DNA of 53,950 nucleotides from Dethiobacter sp. (GCA_018335875.1 JAGXRN010000026.1:1-53950); one strand, 5' to 3'. Positions 33,520 through 43,056 are shown, counted from the first letter of the stretch. Notes: generated by a model not told the origin, from the letters alone. Numbers and translations are program-made.

Positions 33520-36500
33520 TTACAATCTCCTTGTGTTGGCAGTCATTTATTTTAGCCAGTATCTCATGGTGTGAATAAGTGCGCAGCACTCGGTAGCGGC
33601 TACCGCCTGCTGCCGATTCAAACCGGCAAAGTGGCCTAAAGGTGCAGAAAGAGCAGGCCTTTTCCCCGCTTTCTTTAAGGTAGGGGTTGATTAAAATATT
33701 TCCTGCCAGCATTTCTGCGCCAAGCTCAACCAGTTTCTTGTCCACAGCCAGGCGTAGTGCGTCCAGCTGCTCCGGCGCCGCCGCAGGAGTCCTTTTACTA
33801 AAACTGCCGTCCTTATTGAGAGAGCCCGGAGCCAATCCGGGGCCTCCCATCATATGAAATACTTCCTTTTCAGCAAGAATCAGGCCTGACATCTGCAGTG
33901 ATTTATCTGCGGCCACAGTTCGCGGGTAAGGGTTGCTGACGCGCCTGTAAGGCCTGTCCACAGCAAAGTAGAGTGCTCCTGCTGCAAAGTGTTCTTGACC
34001 GCTATTGTCAGCGACAAGTTTTGCCGCTGCCCCAAGATATGTTAAAAGCTGAAGCGACAAGCCATGCCAGGTATCAGACAGCTTTAGAGAGGTTGATTTG
34101 CTTTTATAATCAATAATTCTTACATATCTGCGCCCTCCGCTGTCTGTTGCTGTATCCACCCTGTCTATTCTCCCTGTCAACTCAATCCGGCCTGTGATAT
34201 CTTTACATGCTGCCTCCGGAAGTTCCTTTTCTAAACGAAAAGGAACTTCCACTCTTTCAGTGCGGAATGCACTTCGCTGTGCGTGGATTGTAAGAAGAGT
34301 TGCAGCGCTGACAAGATTTTCTTTAATCTGCACGGCCAGGTTGCGGTGACGGCCGCTGGAAAGCAATATTTCACCGTGCAGGCGGGGAACAAGCTTTTCT
34401 GCTATAGCCGTCATTCTTTCTGCCGCTTCTTCTGCCCCCAATCCACTCCACTCCAGGCCGTCGGCCATGAGTTCATCCACAAAGAGGCGCAGGGCTGCAT
34501 GATATAAATTACCCATGTCGGGAGCATCTACCCTGTACTCCTTCCTGTCTTTAAGCTGCAGGCCATAGCGGGAAAAGTGGGCAAACGGGCACCTGGCAAA
34601 AAGCTCAAAGCGCGAAACACTTGTCTTCAGGGGCAGGCCGTAAAGCAAGGATACATTCTGCGGTGAGAGTTGACCACTCTGATTATTGTAGCTGAGGGAT
34701 GGCCAAATCAACCGCATATGGTTGTAGATATCAGCAACCTGGAGCGCTTCATTGTAAACCGCGAGCCAGAATTCATTAATTTCGCCGTTTCCGGCTGCTG
34801 CTTTGACCCTTCCCAGCAGCATGGCGGCAATATTTCTGCCTCCTGCCAGGTAGTCATATTCCTGCCCTGCCGTTGCGCCATACCCGAAATTCTCAGGTTT
34901 ATTTTCGGGAAACATATGGCAAAGCCTGTTGAAGACCGGCGATGGACGTTTGGATTTGCCATCCTCCCCTGAAAGCGGAAAGGAGGCAAAAACATACTGG
35001 CTGGCCCTGGTAAGTGCTATATATGACAGGTACTGTTCATTAAAAAGGCGCTGGCGCCGCGTAAACGACAATTCAGTCCCGACTTCGGCAAGCTCCAGCC
35101 GTTCCCGGTCTGAAAACATACCATCCTCATTCAGCCGTGCGGGGAATTCTCCGTCACAAAGCCCCAGCACATATACCGCCTTCAGTTCGGCTTGCCTGGA
35201 CCTCTCAATTCCGCCCACAACAACCTGGTCAAGTGCCGCAGGAACCAGCCCTGCCCTCATTCCTTCCAGTCCGGACTGCAGAATTTCAGTGAATTCCTGC
35301 AATGTCAGTTCACAGTCACCCAGGGTTATTACCAATTGCTCAAACAGGGCCACCACATCTTTCCACACCTGCTGGTGGAGGGCGGCTTTTTCCAAATCTC
35401 CGCAGCTTCTCTCCCGGGCAGACCACTGCTGCAGCGTGGGAAAGGCGCCAAGGCTCTCCAGAAACAACCACAAAGCATGGCAGTAAACCACAGCAGTATG
35501 TTTTCCCTGCACCTTCACCGCTTTAAATAAAGGAAGAAAAGCCCGTCTGAAGCTTTCTCTTGCCTCATTTATCCCAGCCATATCGTGCTCGTCTCTGCTT
35601 CCTTCGGCTCCCTCGTCTTCCAGGGACAGGTCCCTCCGCCATGCCCAGGGTGTGTCATCAAGCCAGTGTGAGCCATATATACCATGTGCCAATACATAGT
35701 TTTCCAGTTTATCAACAGATGTCCGCGACAGCTTAAAAAGATCTGTCTTTAACATATGGAACACATCTTCATGCCTGAAATTGGAAAGAGCCGCACTAAG
35801 AGCAGAGCGAAGAAGCTCAACCAGCGGGTGATGGGTGGCGGTACGCCTTTCATCCAGGAAAAAAGGAATACCGTAATAATTAAAAACCGCTGTCACCAGG
35901 TCCGAATAAGGGTTGAGATCACGCAGCACCACCGCAATCTCTCTGTAGCGCCAGTCATTATTTCGCACTTGGCGCAGTATGTCGCGCGCCGCTGTCTCCA
36001 CTTCGGCGCGGCGGTTAGAAGCACTGACCAGCCTCAGGTGCTCTGTTTTCTTGTCATAAATGCTGCCGGGGACGGTTAGAAGCACAGACTCCAAATGGGT
36101 AAGCGCCTCGCTTGCGGTAAATCTGGGCTCAATGCCTTTCTGCGGCAGCACAAGCATAGGCTGCGCTTTTACCCCGGCCTTTCCGGCCAACTGCCTCAGC
36201 TGCCTGTATGTATAAAGAGTTGGATAAAAAAGCTCATTCTCCGCCGGTGCATCCACAGGCCTTTCCGGGTCCAGGCAGAGAGTGATTTCAATCTGATGAG
36301 CTGTTTTAAGAAGTGCTGCCAGTATGCAGTACTCCTGCGGTGTAAAACCTGCAAAGCCATCAACCCATATGCTGGAACCGGACGGCAGTGCACCCTGCTC
36401 CAGCGAGGCTGCCAACCCGTCAAGGAAATCCTGAGGATCTGAAAATCGCCCGTCAATAAATCTTAGATAGTCGTCAAATATTACTGTCAGATCGGATATT

Positions 36501-36964
36501 TTTTCCCTTAAAGGCGTTGGGAAAGCCTCATTGCCAGCAGTTTTAAGCAGCATTTCAGGTGTTATCATATAGTTTTTAAACTCCCGCAGCTGGCTGGAAA
36601 GTTTTTCACAAAAACGCAGCTGGCGGGCAGCGCGGCCAAAAGCCCTAAGTTCGGAAGACCTCTGCTGCAGCAGCCTGCGCAGCACCATTTGCCTGCCGGT
36701 TTCATTTAGCTGCGTCAGGGAATCCCCTGCTTTCGGTGCACCGTAGCGGACAGCCAGACGCCGGAAAGAGAGCACCTGAAGGCGTGAAGTGGCGCCTCCG
36801 CAGCGTACAAGCAGCTCCTTTTCCATCTGAAATGTGGCCTGTTCGGGGACAATAAAAATTAAAGGAGGCCCCAGTGGTGCATGCCTTTCTTGCTTTGCAA
36901 TTGACTCCAGGCAAAAGCGGGTTTTACCGCTGCCGGCCCTGCCCAGAATAAAGCGTACTGTCAT
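33497..36964 (-). CDS. addB: ATP-dependent nuclease subunit B
   Basis: 1155 residues. Walker A is FILGRAGSGKTRF (residues 6-18). The body is an inactivated helicase, as in other AddB proteins. The C-terminal nuclease contains the iron-sulfur cysteines: one in FELFARCPFAHFSRYGLQ (about 800) and three in ACSFCTFRPLCRFES (about 1110-1121). The nuclease core DYKSKSTSLKLSDTWHGLSL lies between, with the expected D and K. AddB recognises Chi and cuts one strand. It precedes addA in the same operon and follows the alkyltransferase-like gene after 48 bp. Confidence 0.95.
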   Translation of the reverse strand: MTVRFILGRAGSGKTRFCLESIAKQERHAPLGPPLIFIVPEQATFQMEKELLVRCGGATSRLQVLSFRRLAVRYGAPKAGDSLTQLNETGRQMVLRRLLQQRSSELRAFGRAARQLRFCEKLSSQLREFKNYMITPEMLLKTAGNEAFPTPLREKISDLTVIFDDYLRFIDGRFSDPQDFLDGLAASLEQGALPSGSSIWVDGFAGFTPQEYCILAALLKTAHQIEITLCLDPERPVDAPAENELFYPTLYTYRQLRQLAGKAGVKAQPMLVLPQKGIEPRFTASEALTHLESVLLTVPGSIYDKKTEHLRLVSASNRRAEVETAARDILRQVRNNDWRYREIAVVLRDLNPYSDLVTAVFNYYGIPFFLDERRTATHHPLVELLRSALSAALSNFRHEDVFHMLKTDLFKLSRTSVDKLENYVLAHGIYGSHWLDDTPWAWRRDLSLEDEGAEGSRDEHDMAGINEARESFRRAFLPLFKAVKVQGKHTAVVYCHALWLFLESLGAFPTLQQWSARERSCGDLEKAALHQQVWKDVVALFEQLVITLGDCELTLQEFTEILQSGLEGMRAGLVPAALDQVVVGGIERSRQAELKAVYVLGLCDGEFPARLNEDGMFSDRERLELAEVGTELSFTRRQRLFNEQYLSYIALTRASQYVFASFPLSGEDGKSKRPSPVFNRLCHMFPENKPENFGYGATAGQEYDYLAGGRNIAAMLLGRVKAAAGNGEINEFWLAVYNEALQVADIYNHMRLIWPSLSYNNQSGQLSPQNVSLLYGLPLKTSVSRFELFARCPFAHFSRYGLQLKDRKEYRVDAPDMGNLYHAALRLFVDELMADGLEWSGLGAEEAAERMTAIAEKLVPRLHGEILLSSGRHRNLAVQIKENLVSAATLLTIHAQRSAFRTERVEVPFRLEKELPEAACKDITGRIELTGRIDRVDTATDSGGRRYVRIIDYKSKSTSLKLSDTWHGLSLQLLTYLGAAAKLVADNSGQEHFAAGALYFAVDRPYRRVSNPYPRTVAADKSLQMSGLILAEKEVFHMMGGPGLAPGSLNKDGSFSKRTPAAAPEQLDALRLAVDKKLVELGAEMLAGNILINPYLKESGEKACSFCTFRPLCRFESAAGGSRYRVLRTYSHHEILAKINDCQHKEIVNDSFVDR

Positions 36965-37012
36965 CTTAGCCTCCGTTTGGATTTTATGTTGTTGTTTGTT
37001 TTCTGAGTTCAG

Positions 37013-38047
37013 TCAGTTTGCTGAGCTAAAAACAACTGTCTGCGTCTGCATATTTATATTGGCAACCCTGCGATTTGCGCTTTGCCAGATCCAGGCATGG
37101 GGCTTGTCGTCCTGCCACCACGAGCCAAGCCTCCTTGCCGCGCGGGGCAGAGAAACAGCAATAATTTTTTCTATCCCGGTGAAATTCAATTCCACAAATT
37201 TTTTATTCGCACCAGCATGCTTCAGATAATTTGTCAGTGGCCTGTATTTCTGTCTTGTCCACTGCGCCCGTTTAAGGTCAACGTGCTCTCCGTCCACAAA
37301 AGGCACCAATTCCCACTTGAGCATTTCTTTTTGTATGGCAATGCCGCCTGGGAAAACATCGGAGAGCCTGCCGTCACGGTGGACAAGGCGGTGTCCAAAA
37401 ACTTCAGATTCTGCAGGCAACCTGGCCAGTTCAGACATCACCCTGTCTTCGCTCCACTGCAGCCCGAGCGCTTTGGCAACTTCGGCGAATGTGACCACCT
37501 CTCCGTAAGGAACCATACGCATAAAAGTATAAAGATGATTTGATTCATAGAGAAGGGGAATTATGCTTTCACTTTGAGCATCATATTCAAACTCGTCTGC
37601 CAGGTAAAAATAACCTGTAATGGCAGCCAGTGCAGCACCCAACGCCCCGTCCCCGCTTTTTCTTTTAATCTCCAGATTGTTTGCCCTAAACCATTCTGCA
37701 AGTTCAATGCAGGCGCCGGTAAGCCCAAGGGCCGGAAGCACTCTGTCCAGGCTTGTATATATAACTGTATCATATTCACTGCGCAGAAAGTTGAGGGATT
37801 TGCTTTGCTGCGCTTCGATATTTTCATCCAGGCAGACACAGATTGCGTGAGGCCTCACTGATGTCAGGAGGATGTTAATGAAATCCTGGTGGTTGGAAAA
37901 AGCCGCAGTTGTAAGCATCCTGTCACCTGTCCTGGCCAGGGCGCCCTGCCCCTCCTTGCCAGGGGTGAAAAAAACACCTGCAGTTTTTGGCAGACGTGTA
38001 TACCTTTTCTTCAGGCGCACAAGCAGGAGTCCAATGTTTTGCGGCAT
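37013..38047 (-). CDS. Alkyltransferase-like (ATL) fusion protein with DUF7662-like C-terminus
   Basis: 344 residues from the ATG at 38047 after GGAGGTGAAAAG. Residues ~1-165 are of unknown fold, with an alpha/beta look (HAICVCLDENIEAQQSKSLN; GDGALGAALAAITGYFYLAD). Residues ~170-265 match the C-terminal domain of O6-alkylguanine-DNA alkyltransferase: FMRMVPYGEVVTFAEVAKAL, then VFGHRLVHRDGRLSDVF where MGMT has PCHRV, so the acceptor Cys is absent, as in ATL proteins. Residues ~280-344 (IEKIIAVSLPRAARRLGSWW, then QDDKPHAWIW and a VVF strand) resemble DUF7662, where the consensus is LP.SAR....WW..D..H. It is the first gene of the addB-addA operon, so a role in sensing or repairing alkylated or broken DNA is inferred. 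Confidence 0.7.
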   Translation of the reverse strand: MPQNIGLLLVRLKKRYTRLPKTAGVFFTPGKEGQGALARTGDRMLTTAAFSNHQDFINILLTSVRPHAICVCLDENIEAQQSKSLNFLRSEYDTVIYTSLDRVLPALGLTGACIELAEWFRANNLEIKRKSGDGALGAALAAITGYFYLADEFEYDAQSESIIPLLYESNHLYTFMRMVPYGEVVTFAEVAKALGLQWSEDRVMSELARLPAESEVFGHRLVHRDGRLSDVFPGGIAIQKEMLKWELVPFVDGEHVDLKRAQWTRQKYRPLTNYLKHAGANKKFVELNFTGIEKIIAVSLPRAARRLGSWWQDDKPHAWIWQSANRRVANINMQTQTVVFSSAN

Positions 38048-38194
38048 CTTTTCACCTCCGGTCCGCATAAACTCTATTTCGCTGTCTGATAATCAAATCC
38101 TCCCGGCATTCTCTTCCCTTTTACTCCTGTTTATATTAAAATAGGTAAAGTATACTTTTTATTTACCATAATTTAATCTTTAGGAGGTTTTTCT

Positions 38195-39247
38195 ATGTAT
38201 AAGGTAGCTGTTCTACCCGGTGACGGGACAGGGCCCGAAGTAGTGCGTGAAGGGCTGAAGGTACTGCAGGCAGTGAGTGAAGCAGCCAATTTTGGCATCG
38301 ATTTTGTCCGCTATGATTTGGGAGGTGAACGCTATCTTAAGACAGGCGAGATACTTCCGGAGAGTGTGCTTGAGGAACTGCGCAGTTTTGACGCCATCTA
38401 CTTAGGTGCTATCGGACATCCTGATGTAAGGCCGGGTATCCTGGAGAAAGGCCTCCTGCTGCGCCTTCGCTTCGAACTTGATCAATATATTAACCTGCGG
38501 CCTGTGAGGCTCTATCCTGGTGTTGAAACACCAATCAAAGGGAAAGGACCTGCAGAAATCGATTTTGTGGTGGTCAGAGAGAATACTGAAGGTCTTTACG
38601 CCGGAGCCGGCGGTACCCTGCGTAAAGGTACAGCTGACGAGGTAGCCATCCAGGAATCAATTAACACACGTAAAGGTGTAGAGCGCTGCCTTCGTTTTGC
38701 TTTTGAGTATACACGCAGGCGCGGCAACAGGAACAAATTAACCCTTTGCGGCAAAACCAACGTGCTCACATTCGCCTTTGACCTCTGGGAGAGGGCATTT
38801 AACGAGATTGGCGCCTCTGATTTTAGCGATATCACCCGTGATTATGCCCACGTTGATGCAATAGTCATGTGGATGGTAAAGAACCCTGAGTGGTTTGATG
38901 TTATTGTCACAGACAACATGTTTGGTGACATTATAACCGACCTTGGCGCCATGCTGCAGGGGGGCATGGGAATTGCCGCCGGCGGCAACATCAACCCAAC
39001 CGGCGTCTCCATGTTTGAGCCTATCGGCGGCTCAGCACCGAAATATACCGGACTAAATGTGGTAAACCCCCTGGCAGCCATAGTGGCCGCTTCTATGCTT
39101 CTCTACAATCTTGGTGAAGAAGCTGCCGCCGCCCGGGTAGAAAACGCCGTCAAGCGTGTCTGCGAAACACACCTTAAGAGCCTTGCCGCCGGTCAAATGG
39201 GATACAGCACTCAGGAAGTCGGTGACCTGGTGCTCAAGTACATTTAA
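38195..39247 (+). CDS. leuB: 3-isopropylmalate dehydrogenase
   Basis: 350 residues of the beta-decarboxylating dehydrogenase family. [20 protein letters not shown] is the N-terminal signature. [30 protein letters not shown] and [20 protein letters not shown] (metal/substrate Asp residues) follow. The sequence around [20 protein letters not shown] is like the actinobacterial/Clostridial LeuB group; isocitrate or tartrate dehydrogenase is a less likely reading. It oxidises 3-isopropylmalate with NAD+ in leucine synthesis. It stands alone without leuA, leuC or leuD, with its own AGGAGG site and a terminator shared with cca. Confidence 0.8.
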   Translation: MYKVAVLPGDGTGPEVVREGLKVLQAVSEAANFGIDFVRYDLGGERYLKTGEILPESVLEELRSFDAIYLGAIGHPDVRPGILEKGLLLRLRFELDQYINLRPVRLYPGVETPIKGKGPAEIDFVVVRENTEGLYAGAGGTLRKGTADEVAIQESINTRKGVERCLRFAFEYTRRRGNRNKLTLCGKTNVLTFAFDLWERAFNEIGASDFSDITRDYAHVDAIVMWMVKNPEWFDVIVTDNMFGDIITDLGAMLQGGMGIAAGGNINPTGVSMFEPIGGSAPKYTGLNVVNPLAAIVAASMLLYNLGEEAAAARVENAVKRVCETHLKSLAAGQMGYSTQEVGDLVLKYI

Positions 39248-39261
39248 TGCCTGGTGACAGC

Positions 39262-39297
39262 AATTGGCCGGTAAATAAACCGGCCAATTTATTTTTA
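39262..39297. terminator. Bidirectional terminator between leuB and cca
   Basis: AATTGGCCGG/CCGGCCAATT hairpin with an 8-nt loop and T/A-rich flanks on both sides. Confidence 0.85.
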
Positions 39298-39299
39298 GA

Positions 39300-40703
39300 T
39301 TAATTATAGCCTGTTTTATTGGACACCAGGGCCGAAATCAGCGACAGCGCCTCCTCCTTTGTCCTCACTCTTCCTGACAACTGTGCTGAGTAAGCTTCTT
39401 CCAACAGGCTTCCCACAAAGCGCGTGGGCGGCAGATTGAAATAATCCATTATTTCTCCTGCAGAAATGACAGTTTCGGGCAGATCCTTATAAGTGCCGCT
39501 GAAATACTCTCCCAGTATTTCAGCGCATTTTTTGTTACAGCCGCCCCTGCCGGCAATGCTGGCGGCCTTTAACAGCAAAAGTTCGGGGGCCAGATTTTTG
39601 AACTGTTGAAAAAAGCGAAAATATGAAGCCGGTTGATCATCTCTTAAAAAAAAGGGACGTGAATGATTGCGGACAAGCTGTGTCAGGTGATAATGTTCCT
39701 TCTCGGACAGGTTAAGGCGCTGAGACAGTCCATCAACATAAGTGTCCCCCGCCAGCCCGTGACTGAAAGAATCATGTCTCCCCCCCGCAGGAACTGGAGC
39801 ATCAAGCTTGCCGATGTCGTGTATGATGCAGGCCAGTTTCAGGTAACACAGCCTTGTTCGCCCTTCTTCCAATTCCATGCTCAGGTGCATGTGCAGTTTG
39901 CCCAGGATCTGGGGGCAGAACCCGGTATCTCCTCTCAGTATCTTTTCAAGCTGCTCACAAGTTCGCAGTCCATGCTCCAGAAGACTTTCGCCTCTTTTAT
40001 CCTTTTTCTCTGACATACCGGCAAAGGGCGCGAATATTTCTCCCAGCACGGACAACTCCGCATGCAGTATGCGCATACCTTCAGCGGCGTTTACTGCTGC
40101 CAGGAGCAGAAACAATTCGATGGCAACCCTTATCCTTGAAGTGCTCTTTATTGCGCGGGCAAACTTTCGCACAGCCTGGCGGCTGTTTTCATCTAAAGTA
40201 AGGCCAAACCTAAGCAGTAAACGAGCGGACCGCATCAAGCGGATGGGGTCATCTGCCAGGCTTCTCTTGCCCGTAATGCGCAGTAACCCTGCCCTAAGGT
40301 CATCCCTGCCTCCACAGGGGTCAATTATACCTGACTCCCATCCTTCCCCTGCCAGGTAATCTTTCAGGTTTACAGCCATGGCATTGATGGTAAAATCACG
40401 GCTTTTCAGATCAGCAATTATGCTGTTATTGCGGAGCAGCGAAAAATCAAGGTCGAGCATCTTGTTGCAGTAAGTCTTTAAACTGACTCTGGAATATTGT
40501 GCGGCGGAATCAAGCAATTTGTAGTCAGCGCGCAGCCGCCATGCTACCCTCTTGGCAAATTGAATAGCGTCTTCACTGACAACAAGGTCCACATCCCTTA
40601 TTTCGAGGCCGGCCAGATGGTCCCGGACAAAACCTCCTACGATAAAAATTGTCCTTTTTTGCTCCTCTGCAATTTTTAACAGTTTAATCAGGGTGCCGTG
40701 CAT
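39300..40703 (-). CDS. CCA tRNA nucleotidyltransferase / poly(A) polymerase family
   Basis: 467 residues. The class II nucleotidyltransferase head is IFIVGGFVRDHLAGLEIRDV followed by DLV; the two Asp residues bind the catalytic metals. RDFTINAMAVNL and DPIRLMRSARLLLRFGLTLD follow in the neck. A C-terminal HD domain has LACIIHDIGKLDAPVP and HLTQLVRNHSRPFF. The combination occurs in CCA-adding enzymes and in the related poly(A) polymerases of Clostridia. It probably adds or repairs CCA at tRNA 3' ends; separate A-adding and CC-adding enzymes cannot be excluded. It is not in an operon. Confidence 0.85.
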   Translation of the reverse strand: MHGTLIKLLKIAEEQKRTIFIVGGFVRDHLAGLEIRDVDLVVSEDAIQFAKRVAWRLRADYKLLDSAAQYSRVSLKTYCNKMLDLDFSLLRNNSIIADLKSRDFTINAMAVNLKDYLAGEGWESGIIDPCGGRDDLRAGLLRITGKRSLADDPIRLMRSARLLLRFGLTLDENSRQAVRKFARAIKSTSRIRVAIELFLLLAAVNAAEGMRILHAELSVLGEIFAPFAGMSEKKDKRGESLLEHGLRTCEQLEKILRGDTGFCPQILGKLHMHLSMELEEGRTRLCYLKLACIIHDIGKLDAPVPAGGRHDSFSHGLAGDTYVDGLSQRLNLSEKEHYHLTQLVRNHSRPFFLRDDQPASYFRFFQQFKNLAPELLLLKAASIAGRGGCNKKCAEILGEYFSGTYKDLPETVISAGEIMDYFNLPPTRFVGSLLEEAYSAQLSGRVRTKEEALSLISALVSNKTGYN

Positions 40704-40838
40704 ACCACTTCACCTCACTAGTCATATATTCAATGCCACACCAATAATTTCCTTTCTGCGAAATAATTTTCACCATGCCCCCCAGCAGCGAGTAATATAG
40801 AGTACTACAGGCCCAAACACAAAACGGGGGGAGATTTA

Positions 40839-41834
40839 ATGAATAATATCAAGGCCAAAGAGGATGCTGCCTATACTGTTGATGCCGCCGTGGCAAAACC
40901 GGTTAATTCAGGATTAGTAGACCCGTCTATACTTGGCGTCGGCATGGTCAGCGGCACTGCAGCGGTTAAACTGGGGCAAGGCGTACAAAAGAGCGGCCGC
41001 TCTACTGCAGTAACCAGCGGCCGGGTCACCCTGATTGGGGCTTCAGTTAAAGTGGGGTTCAGCAGCGGCAGGAGCGCTCTTTTCACAGGGCAGATCGTCA
41101 CCACACGAATGGGAGCGTCAGGTGATAGTGGTTCCCTCCTTGTGGATGGGGCAAAGCGTGCTGTGGGGCTTCTTTTTGCCGGCAGTTCCGGGGCCACACT
41201 TTACAACCCCATCACTACTGTATTGGAGTCACTAAATGTAGATTTAGGCATTGACAGTAGAACGGACGATGAAAAGCAGGATGAATACCTGGTTGACCTG
41301 CGCAGGTTGTGCCGTGATAAAACACCAGCTATTCTTGCCCTGCCTAACGTTGTCGGGGTTGGTATCGGCCTTAAACGCAAAGATGGGGTGAAGACAGGAG
41401 TAATATCTCTGGTGGCCCTTGTCGAAAAAAAAGTTGCCGCCAATATGCTGCGAGAAGATGAGATAATTCCCCGCTTCGTAGAAGATATCCCAACTGATGT
41501 CCTTGAATCCGGGGAATTTAGCGCCATTGCCAGGCACACATGGTACGGCAGGCCCTTGAACCGCAAAATAAAAACCAGGCCGGCAAGGCCAGGTCTCAGT
41601 ATCGGCCATTATCGCGTATCCGCCGGCACTTTCGGCGCCGTAGTCTTTGACCGCGACAGCGGGGAACCCCTGATTCTCTCCAACAATCATGTCCTGGCCA
41701 ACTCCACTAATGGTGAAGACGGGATGTCTGAGCCCGGCGACCCCATACTGCAACCGGGCAAACAGGACGGAGGCAGCAATCCCCACGACATGCTCGGCAC
41801 GCTTCTGCGCTTTACCCCCATCCGCTTCCTCTAA
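40839..41834 (+). CDS. Chymotrypsin-fold (Nal1-like) protease-type protein with swapped halves
   Basis: 331 residues after a GGGGGGAG site. Residues ~15-132 look like the second half of a trypsin-like domain: VDAAVAKP, VQKSGRSTAVTSGRVTLIGA and the nucleophile motif in ASGDSGSLLVDGAKRAVGLL with FAGSSGATLYNPI. Residues ~165-331 look like a first half: ALPNVVGVGIGLKRKDG, RPARPGLSIGHYRVSAGTFG and the catalytic His in LILSNNHVLANS, ending LGTLLRFTPIRFL. In ordinary relatives these parts come in the reverse order and the FTPI-type segment runs directly into the VDAAVA segment. The chain is thus circularly permuted or is a relic of a tandem pair. No signal peptide. Confidence 0.65.
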   Translation: MNNIKAKEDAAYTVDAAVAKPVNSGLVDPSILGVGMVSGTAAVKLGQGVQKSGRSTAVTSGRVTLIGASVKVGFSSGRSALFTGQIVTTRMGASGDSGSLLVDGAKRAVGLLFAGSSGATLYNPITTVLESLNVDLGIDSRTDDEKQDEYLVDLRRLCRDKTPAILALPNVVGVGIGLKRKDGVKTGVISLVALVEKKVAANMLREDEIIPRFVEDIPTDVLESGEFSAIARHTWYGRPLNRKIKTRPARPGLSIGHYRVSAGTFGAVVFDRDSGEPLILSNNHVLANSTNGEDGMSEPGDPILQPGKQDGGSNPHDMLGTLLRFTPIRFL

Positions 41835-42461
41835 TTAAAAACTCAGGGCGTCAAGCACCGCATGGCAGGCACACGAAGTGGCTACAATCAGCGAGTTGCG
41901 CCTTGATATGGTCTTCTCCAACAGCACTTTTAATTCAACAGGATTTAAGCCGCCAAGGCCCGGAAAGAGCTGGTGGCTCTGTACTACCTCAATGTCGAAT
42001 CCGGGCGCAGTAAGTCCCGCTAACAGCCTGTGCAGCGGAACGGTCCTTTGTTCTCCCGTCACGTAGCAAGCCCCATCAGGCTCCGGGCAATCTGGCGGGC
42101 AAAGGTGTGAGGCAAAACTGGCGTAGAGAGCCCCATCTTTACCGCGCAAGGGGTTGGGCACACTTAGTTTCGGCACAGGCATCTGCCTGCAGGTGATTTC
42201 CATTGAATGGAGAACCTTTGCCAACCACTCAAATGCCACATGCATTGGCAGTGCCGGTATAATCCAGTCAAAGCTTTTAATTTCCTGTGCCACAAGGTAT
42301 TCTATCCCCCCGGCGCAGACAGCGGTCAGATTGCTGCCTCTGAAAGCATACAGTGCTCTTGCATCCCTGTCCACAACAATAACTTTGTTTCCCGCTTCCA
42401 GTAAAACTTCAACCGCCCTTTTGCCAAAATTCCCGGCACCGAGAACAAGCATGTTACCCAT
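41835..42461 (-). CDS. Rossmann-fold NAD(P)-binding protein with C-terminal cysteine cluster
   Basis: 208 residues. The N-terminus MGNMLVLGAGNFGKRAVEVL followed by VIVVDRD is a TrkA-N-like nucleotide-binding motif (GxGxxG plus an acidic residue after strand 2). The middle contains IIPALPMHVAFEWLAKVLH. At about residues 115-135 is CPPDCPEPDGAC, and another cysteine pair (SCAC) lies near the C-terminus, which suggests metal or iron-sulfur binding. A similar architecture is known in uncharacterised anaerobe proteins; no activity is established. The gene is convergent with the permuted protease gene with no gap. Confidence 0.6.
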   Translation of the reverse strand: MGNMLVLGAGNFGKRAVEVLLEAGNKVIVVDRDARALYAFRGSNLTAVCAGGIEYLVAQEIKSFDWIIPALPMHVAFEWLAKVLHSMEITCRQMPVPKLSVPNPLRGKDGALYASFASHLCPPDCPEPDGACYVTGEQRTVPLHRLLAGLTAPGFDIEVVQSHQLFPGLGGLNPVELKVLLEKTISRRNSLIVATSCACHAVLDALSF

Positions 42462-42600
42462 GGCTTTTTGCCCTCATTTCCAAAAGCTGAATATTTTTGG
42501 TATATAGAAGCAAGATGATCCTGTCTTAAAGCCGCCTGCGGCAAAAGCTGCGGCGGTTTTTAGATTGTCAAAGAAAACTGTACAATTTTCATTATAGAGC

Positions 42601-42629
42601 TTGATTTTTATTTTTGCCAGGTATATAAT
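42601..42629 (+). promoter_or_regulatory. SigmaA promoter of the padR-permease operon
   Basis: TTGATT (42601-42606), a 17-bp spacer and TATAAT (42624-42629). AT-rich near-palindromic sequence (TATATAATGTATTCATATAT) surrounds the -10 box and could bind the PadR regulator. Confidence 0.7.
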
Positions 42630-42673
42630 GTATTCATATATATGTTATTTACACATAGGTGAGAGGTGATTGT

Positions 42674-43045
42674 ATGAACAGGCCTGTCGATGAGCGCTGT
42701 CCGCAGGGTAAAATTGAACGTTTTATTGAACCCTGCCTGCTGCTTTTACTTTCGGAAAAGGAGGCCCATGGCTATGAATTGATGGAAAACCTTGACCAAT
42801 TCTCCATTGACCCCCGCTGTCAGGACCCCGGTCAGGTTTACCGGTATCTGCGCCGGATGGAAAAGGAAGGCCTGGTGGAATCAAGCTGGGAGGCCGGGGA
42901 ATCCGGGCCTGCCAGGCGCTCGTACCGCTTAACACCGGACGGTATGGCGTTGCTTGAAGCGTGGATGAAAACACTTCAAAACAGAATCAGAATCATTGAG
43001 AAAATGCTTAGCCGCTATCATGAAAAAAGCGTCAAAGAAAGTTAA
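42674..43045 (+). CDS. PadR-family transcriptional regulator
   Basis: 123 residues from the ATG at 42674 after GAGGTGATTGT; an in-frame ATG at 42659 is unlikely. The winged-helix core is EPCLLLLLSEKEAHGYELME, then DPGQVYRYLRRMEKEGLVES and PARRSYRLTPDGMALLEAWM, characteristic of PadR. Three cysteines lie outside or at the edge of the helix-turn-helix (RCPQGK, EPCL, PRCQD), which is unusual and could mean a redox- or metal-responsive regulator. The gene is the first of three with the two half-permeases, which it probably controls. Confidence 0.85.
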   Translation: MNRPVDERCPQGKIERFIEPCLLLLLSEKEAHGYELMENLDQFSIDPRCQDPGQVYRYLRRMEKEGLVESSWEAGESGPARRSYRLTPDGMALLEAWMKTLQNRIRIIEKMLSRYHEKSVKES

Positions 43046-43056
43046 GGAGGAAAATA

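Noticed and set aside
33308..36964. Many plus-strand frames over addA/addB
   Set aside because: All are shadows of the high-quality minus-strand genes and lack ribosome sites and family motifs.
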